The notes below the pieces were generated by a model, which was not told where the DNA came from, did no database searches, and saw nothing but the letters and a program-made list of their open reading frames with translations. The translations under genes and the position numbers were made by a program. Source: Janthinobacterium silvisoli (GTDB taxonomy: Bacteria; Pseudomonadota; Gammaproteobacteria; Burkholderiales; Burkholderiaceae_D). From it: 64,000 nucleotides of DNA. Shown here one piece after another: positions 60,965 through 64,000 of the stretch; the first letter of the stretch is position 1, and each line of letters begins with the position of its first letter. The stretch is from contig NZ_JACHCL010000002.1 of assembly GCF_014200725.1 (NCBI RefSeq), forward strand, positions 1,116,001 through 1,180,000. The letters are read 5' to 3'.

Positions 60965-61181
60965 GTCAGCTTCCTGGTAACACTACGTTAATATAAAAAA
61001 ACGAAACAGCGCACGGTACGGACATAAGAATATTCATGGCATCAGCGCTGCGTCTTCGCTGTCCAGGGAAATTATTACTCTTCAACAATTTACGATATGC
61101 TTGCCATTTGCGCAAGCCCTGGTCACGGGGCTGTCATGTGAGCGTGTTATACTCGACCGTTCCAGAACTATCTGCCTGTAT

Positions 61182-61493
61182 ATGAGACGAGCTCTCGTCC
61201 TGCTCTGCCTTCTTGTTTTCACCGTACTTCCCCAGGCATACGCCAGCACGGCGATCGCCAGCCCTGCCCTGTTGCAGCCCGTTGCTGCAGCCGGCGATAC
61301 CGTTACGCCCATAGATTTCCAGCAGACTGGCGACCATTGCGGCGCCGAAGAACACGATCACGATCCCATCACGCCATCGCACGCGCTGCGCCAGGCACTG
61401 CCCTTTTACGCCATCATCTGGCAAGCGGGACCCGGCGCACTTTCCGAAGCGGACGTGCGGCCGGCCATGCGCCCGCCGCGCGTCCGCCACTGA
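61182..61493 (+). CDS. Small secreted His/Asp-rich protein
   Basis: A 103-residue protein from ATG 61182. The N-terminal signal peptide ends around AYAS. The middle has CGAEEHDHDPITPSHAL, with one Cys and several His, Asp and Glu that could bind metal. The C-terminus is basic and Pro-rich (RPAMRPPRVRH). TATACT near 61148 could be its -10 box. No family is recognised. It precedes the TerC/CBS gene by 95 bp in the same direction, so they may be linked. A metal-related role is only suggested by the His/Asp cluster. Confidence 0.6.
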   Translation: MRRALVLLCLLVFTVLPQAYASTAIASPALLQPVAAAGDTVTPIDFQQTGDHCGAEEHDHDPITPSHALRQALPFYAIIWQAGPGALSEADVRPAMRPPRVRH

Positions 61494-61588
61494 TCACACC
61501 GGCATGCTTCAGACATGATTCGCGCCTGATGGACTGCACCGCCAGGCAAGCTCGACACTTTTGATTTTATATTTACAAGGTTACACAC

Positions 61589-63136
61589 ATGGAATGGTTA
61601 CTTGACCCGACAATCTGGGTCGGCCTGCTGACGCTGGTCGTACTGGAAATCGTACTGGGCATCGACAACCTCATTTTCATCGCCATCCTGGCCGAGAAAC
61701 TGCCGCCGCACCAGCGCGACAAGGCCAGGGTGCTGGGTCTGACCCTGGCGCTGGTCATGCGCCTGGGCTTGCTGACCCTGATTTCCTGGCTGGTCACCCT
61801 GACCACGCCCCTCTTTTCCATATGGCAATTCTCATTTTCAGGACGCGACCTGATCTTGCTGGCCGGCGGCCTGTTCCTGCTGTTCAAGGCTACGACAGAG
61901 TTGCATGAGCGCCTGGAAGGCGTCACGCACGCCGAAACCGGGCCCAAGGTGTATGCGGGCTTCGGCCTGGTGGTAGCGCAAATCGTCGTGCTCGACGCCG
62001 TGTTTTCGCTCGACGCCGTGATCACGGCCGTGGGCATGGTGGAAAACCTGTACGTGATGATGGCTGCCGTGATCATTTCCATTGGCGTCATGATGATGGC
62101 ATCCAAGGTGCTGACGCGTTTTGTGAACGCCCATCCGACCGTGGTCGTGCTATGCCTGAGCTTTTTGCTGATGATCGGCCTGTCGCTGATCGCCGAAGGC
62201 CTGGGCTTCCACATTCCGAAAGGCTATCTGTATGCGGCCATCGGTTTCTCGGTGGTGATCGAATTTTTCAACCAGCTGGCGCGCCGCAACTTCCTCAAAT
62301 TACAATCGTCGACGCCGCTGCGCGACCGCACGGCGCAAGCAGTGCTGAGCCTGCTGGGCGGCCGCAAGGGCCGCGAAGTGGTCGAAGAACATGAAGTGCA
62401 GGCGCAGCTCGATACCTCGGCCTTCGGCGTGGAAGAACGCAATATGGTCAGCGGCGTGCTGACCCTGGCGGAACGCTCGATCCGCTCGGTGATGACGCCG
62501 CGCGGCGATGTGTCCTGGGTGAACCTGAACGACAGCAGCGAAAAGATGCTGCAACTGCTGCGCGAAACGCCGCACAGCATGATTCCTGTCTGCAATGATG
62601 ACCTGGACAACGTGGTCGGCATCGCCCGCAGCAAGGATTTGATCGAGGACCTGGTATCGCACGGCGAGATCGATCCGCTCAGCATGCGCGAAGCCATCGT
62701 CATGCCGGAAGCGGCCGGCGTCTTGAAAGCCATGGAAACCCTAAAACGTTCGCGCGGCCAGCTGGTGCTGGTGGTCGATGAATTCGGCACCGTGCAAGGC
62801 GTGCTCACGCCGATCGATATCCTCGAAGCGATCGCCGGCGAATTCCCCGACGAAGACGAGCAGCCGGACGTGGAAATGCTGGGCACCAATCACTGGCGCA
62901 TCGACGGGGCGACGGACTTGCATTATCTGGAACAAGTGTTCGAAAAAGACACCCTGGTCAGCGAAGATGGCGAATACAACTCGCTGGCCGGCTACCTGCT
63001 GGCGCATTTTGAAAACATGCCGGCGGTGGGCGAAGTGCTGGAACTCGATGGTTTCCGCTACGAAATTCTGGAAGCGGACGAGCGCCGCATCGCCAGCGTG
63101 GACGTGCGCCGCATTCCGGTCGAAAACACGCTCTAG
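61589..63136 (+). CDS. TerC-family membrane protein with CBS pair and CorC/HlyC domain
   Basis: A 515-residue protein. TerC domain, about 1-235, with seven helices and acidic motifs such as [20 protein letters not shown] and [20 protein letters not shown] pair follows (about 295-420), with [11 protein letters not shown] and [20 protein letters not shown]. The CorC_HlyC transporter-associated domain closes it (about 430-515), with [16 protein letters not shown]. The YegH/YoaE-like arrangement is linked to manganese or other metal export; the ion is not proved here. A weak ribosome site precedes ATG 61589. Confidence 0.92.
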   Translation: MEWLLDPTIWVGLLTLVVLEIVLGIDNLIFIAILAEKLPPHQRDKARVLGLTLALVMRLGLLTLISWLVTLTTPLFSIWQFSFSGRDLILLAGGLFLLFKATTELHERLEGVTHAETGPKVYAGFGLVVAQIVVLDAVFSLDAVITAVGMVENLYVMMAAVIISIGVMMMASKVLTRFVNAHPTVVVLCLSFLLMIGLSLIAEGLGFHIPKGYLYAAIGFSVVIEFFNQLARRNFLKLQSSTPLRDRTAQAVLSLLGGRKGREVVEEHEVQAQLDTSAFGVEERNMVSGVLTLAERSIRSVMTPRGDVSWVNLNDSSEKMLQLLRETPHSMIPVCNDDLDNVVGIARSKDLIEDLVSHGEIDPLSMREAIVMPEAAGVLKAMETLKRSRGQLVLVVDEFGTVQGVLTPIDILEAIAGEFPDEDEQPDVEMLGTNHWRIDGATDLHYLEQVFEKDTLVSEDGEYNSLAGYLLAHFENMPAVGEVLELDGFRYEILEADERRIASVDVRRIPVENTL

Positions 63137-63217
63137 ATCACAACTTGTAACAAAACGGCAAGCGTGCCGCGCTTGCCATACCGTATGCTGGGGGCTGCCA
63201 TTCTTTGGAGATTCCAG

Positions 63218-63766
63218 ATGCAACCATCCCCGCTACGTTTGACCTTGCTGGCCTGTGCCGTATTGGCCGGCCAGGCCCACGCCCAGACACCAGCGCCCGT
63301 CATCAAGCCGGGCCTGTGGCAAATCGATAACAAGATGAGCTCGCCCGATGCGGCCACCGACAATGCCATGGGCATGGTGCTGCAGCAACTGGGTAATTTG
63401 CCGCCCGATCAGCGCAAGCAGTTGGAAGCCATGGCTGCCAGCAACGGCGTGGCCATGCCAACGGTCGGCGCCGACGGGGCCGTGCGCGTGACAGCCTGCG
63501 TCACGCCAGCCATGGCGGCGCGCCAGCAGATTCCCACCGGCCAACCCGGAAATTGCCAGTCGAATAATGTCCCGGTAGCCGGTGGCATGAACGTGGCGTT
63601 CAGCTGCAGCAATCCAAAATCGAGCGGTACCGGCAAGGTAGTGTTCAATGGCGACCAGGCCTTCAGCATGCAATTGAACGTGACGACCAGCGCACGCGGC
63701 GCGCCGGAACAGGTGAACGTGGCCAGTACGGGCAAGTGGCTGGGCGCCAGCTGTCAGAAGCCTTAA
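63218..63766 (+). CDS. DUF3617 secreted protein
   Basis: A 182-residue periplasmic protein. ATG 63218 has TTGGAGA upstream; the signal peptide ends at AHAQ. The family opening PVIKPGLWQIDNKM is clear, followed by a C-x-x...-C pair (TACVTPAMAA and GNCQSNN) and strand-rich end. The function is unknown; the family is common in Burkholderiales. Confidence 0.88.
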   Translation: MQPSPLRLTLLACAVLAGQAHAQTPAPVIKPGLWQIDNKMSSPDAATDNAMGMVLQQLGNLPPDQRKQLEAMAASNGVAMPTVGADGAVRVTACVTPAMAARQQIPTGQPGNCQSNNVPVAGGMNVAFSCSNPKSSGTGKVVFNGDQAFSMQLNVTTSARGAPEQVNVASTGKWLGASCQKP

Positions 63767-63771
63767 TTTAC

Positions 63772-63892
63772 GACGCCTGACAAAACCGTCGCGAGCGGAA
63801 GGGAGAGGTGGCCGAGAAGCGCAACCGTACGATAGGTACGGTGAGCATCGCAGGCCGCCTATACCGACGCGTAGCAGGTTTGGTCAGGTGTC
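63772..63892. repeat. Long form of a palindromic intergenic repeat (about 121 bp)
   Basis: Ends are inverted: GACGCCTGACAAAACC on the left and GGTTTGGTCAGGTGTC on the right, with few mismatches. Nested pairs follow: AGGTGGCC with GGCCGCCT (one mismatch), and the inner hairpin CCGTAC-GATAG-GTACGG (63825-63841). This stacked palindrome fills the gap between the convergent DUF3617 and porin genes. It is the parent type of the shorter copy at 44488. MITE-like or REP-like origin is inferred. Confidence 0.78.
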
Positions 63893-63893
63893 A

Positions 63894-64000
63894 TCAGAAG
63901 CCGTGGCGGAAGCCCATATTGAATGCAGAGTCTCCACGCCCCGCATCGCTGGCATTGCCCACAGTGTAGTGGGCGCCGTTCTTGTTGTGGATCTTGGCGT
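63894..64000 (-). CDS. Outer-membrane porin, C-terminal fragment
   Basis: The minus strand enters at the window edge and encodes ...GAHYTVGNASDAGRGDSA and ends FNMGFRHGF with terminal Phe, then TGA TGA. This is the closing strand of a Burkholderiales-type general porin (OmpC/Omp32 class), where the final Phe is the BAM insertion signal. Only 34 residues are visible. Confidence 0.75.
   Translation of the reverse strand, partial: AKIHNKNGAHYTVGNASDAGRGDSAFNMGFRHGF

Noticed and set aside
58619..60991. A 790-codon open frame opposite the M16 protease
   Set aside because: Shadow of the M16 gene; composition is dominated by Arg, His and Gln without any domain.
1..64000. CRISPR arrays, tRNA and rRNA genes, transposases, integrases
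   Set aside because: None was recognised by eye on either strand; a covariance-model scan could still reveal small RNAs.

Overview
The window looks like a piece of the chromosome of a Gram-negative betaproteobacterium of the Oxalobacteraceae type (Janthinobacterium / Duganella / Massilia group). This is inferred from protein character and base use: GC-rich codon use, a phbB-type acetoacetyl-CoA reductase, a beta-type porin C-terminus, gltIJKL, an RhlE helicase and many glycine-zipper and OmpA-like envelope proteins. No rRNA, tRNA, CRISPR array, transposase or integrase was seen. Most of the window is ordinary core genome with short intergenic gaps.

Layout. 1-4.4 kb: the start of a LysR regulator, trmJ and suhB, a core neighbourhood split by an AT-rich islet of about 2.5 kb. 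The islet carries an unknown soluble protein (339-343 aa) translationally coupled to a four-helix membrane protein (178 aa). Its edges are a 129-bp near-identical duplication of the trmJ 5' end, so trmJ was interrupted and re-supplied with a start by the incoming DNA. 4.5-8.7 kb: an apparent operon of a BlaI-type repressor, an M56/M23 fusion membrane protein and a TonB-dependent receptor, with two dyad operators at its promoter. 8.9-16 kb: rhlE, hyi, a DksA-like zinc-finger gene, phbB, a tandem UspA and small stress genes. 16-19.2 kb: gltIJKL. 19.3-27.2 kb: a CPBP protease, a beta-lactamase-fold serine hydrolase divergent from a LytS/LytTR two-component system, mtfA, an unknown wHTH-like regulator and a proline-rich lipoprotein.

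27.4-33.5 kb: a NitT/TauT-type ABC operon with a near-consensus sigma-54 promoter, followed by a DctB/DctD-like pair whose regulator has the sigma-54 contact motif, so the locus probably controls itself. 34-42 kb: pbpC and the alpha-2-macroglobulin gene. 42-58 kb: an envelope-stress district with OmpA-like proteins, glycine-zipper proteins, BON, DUF4398, YqjD/YqjE/YqjK-like, ferritin-like, patatin and AsmA genes and a Crp/Fnr regulator. Copies of the dyad TGTACG-N4-CGTACA recur upstream of many of these genes, including the regulator; three are perfect. 58-64 kb: an M16 protease, a TerC/CBS/CorC protein, a DUF3617 protein and the end of a porin.

The best candidates for undescribed biology are the trmJ islet and its two-gene module, the TGTACG regulon with its likely Crp/Fnr regulator, the BlaI / M56-M23 / TonB operon, and a palindromic intergenic repeat family with a long form (63.8 kb) and a deleted short form (44.5 kb).
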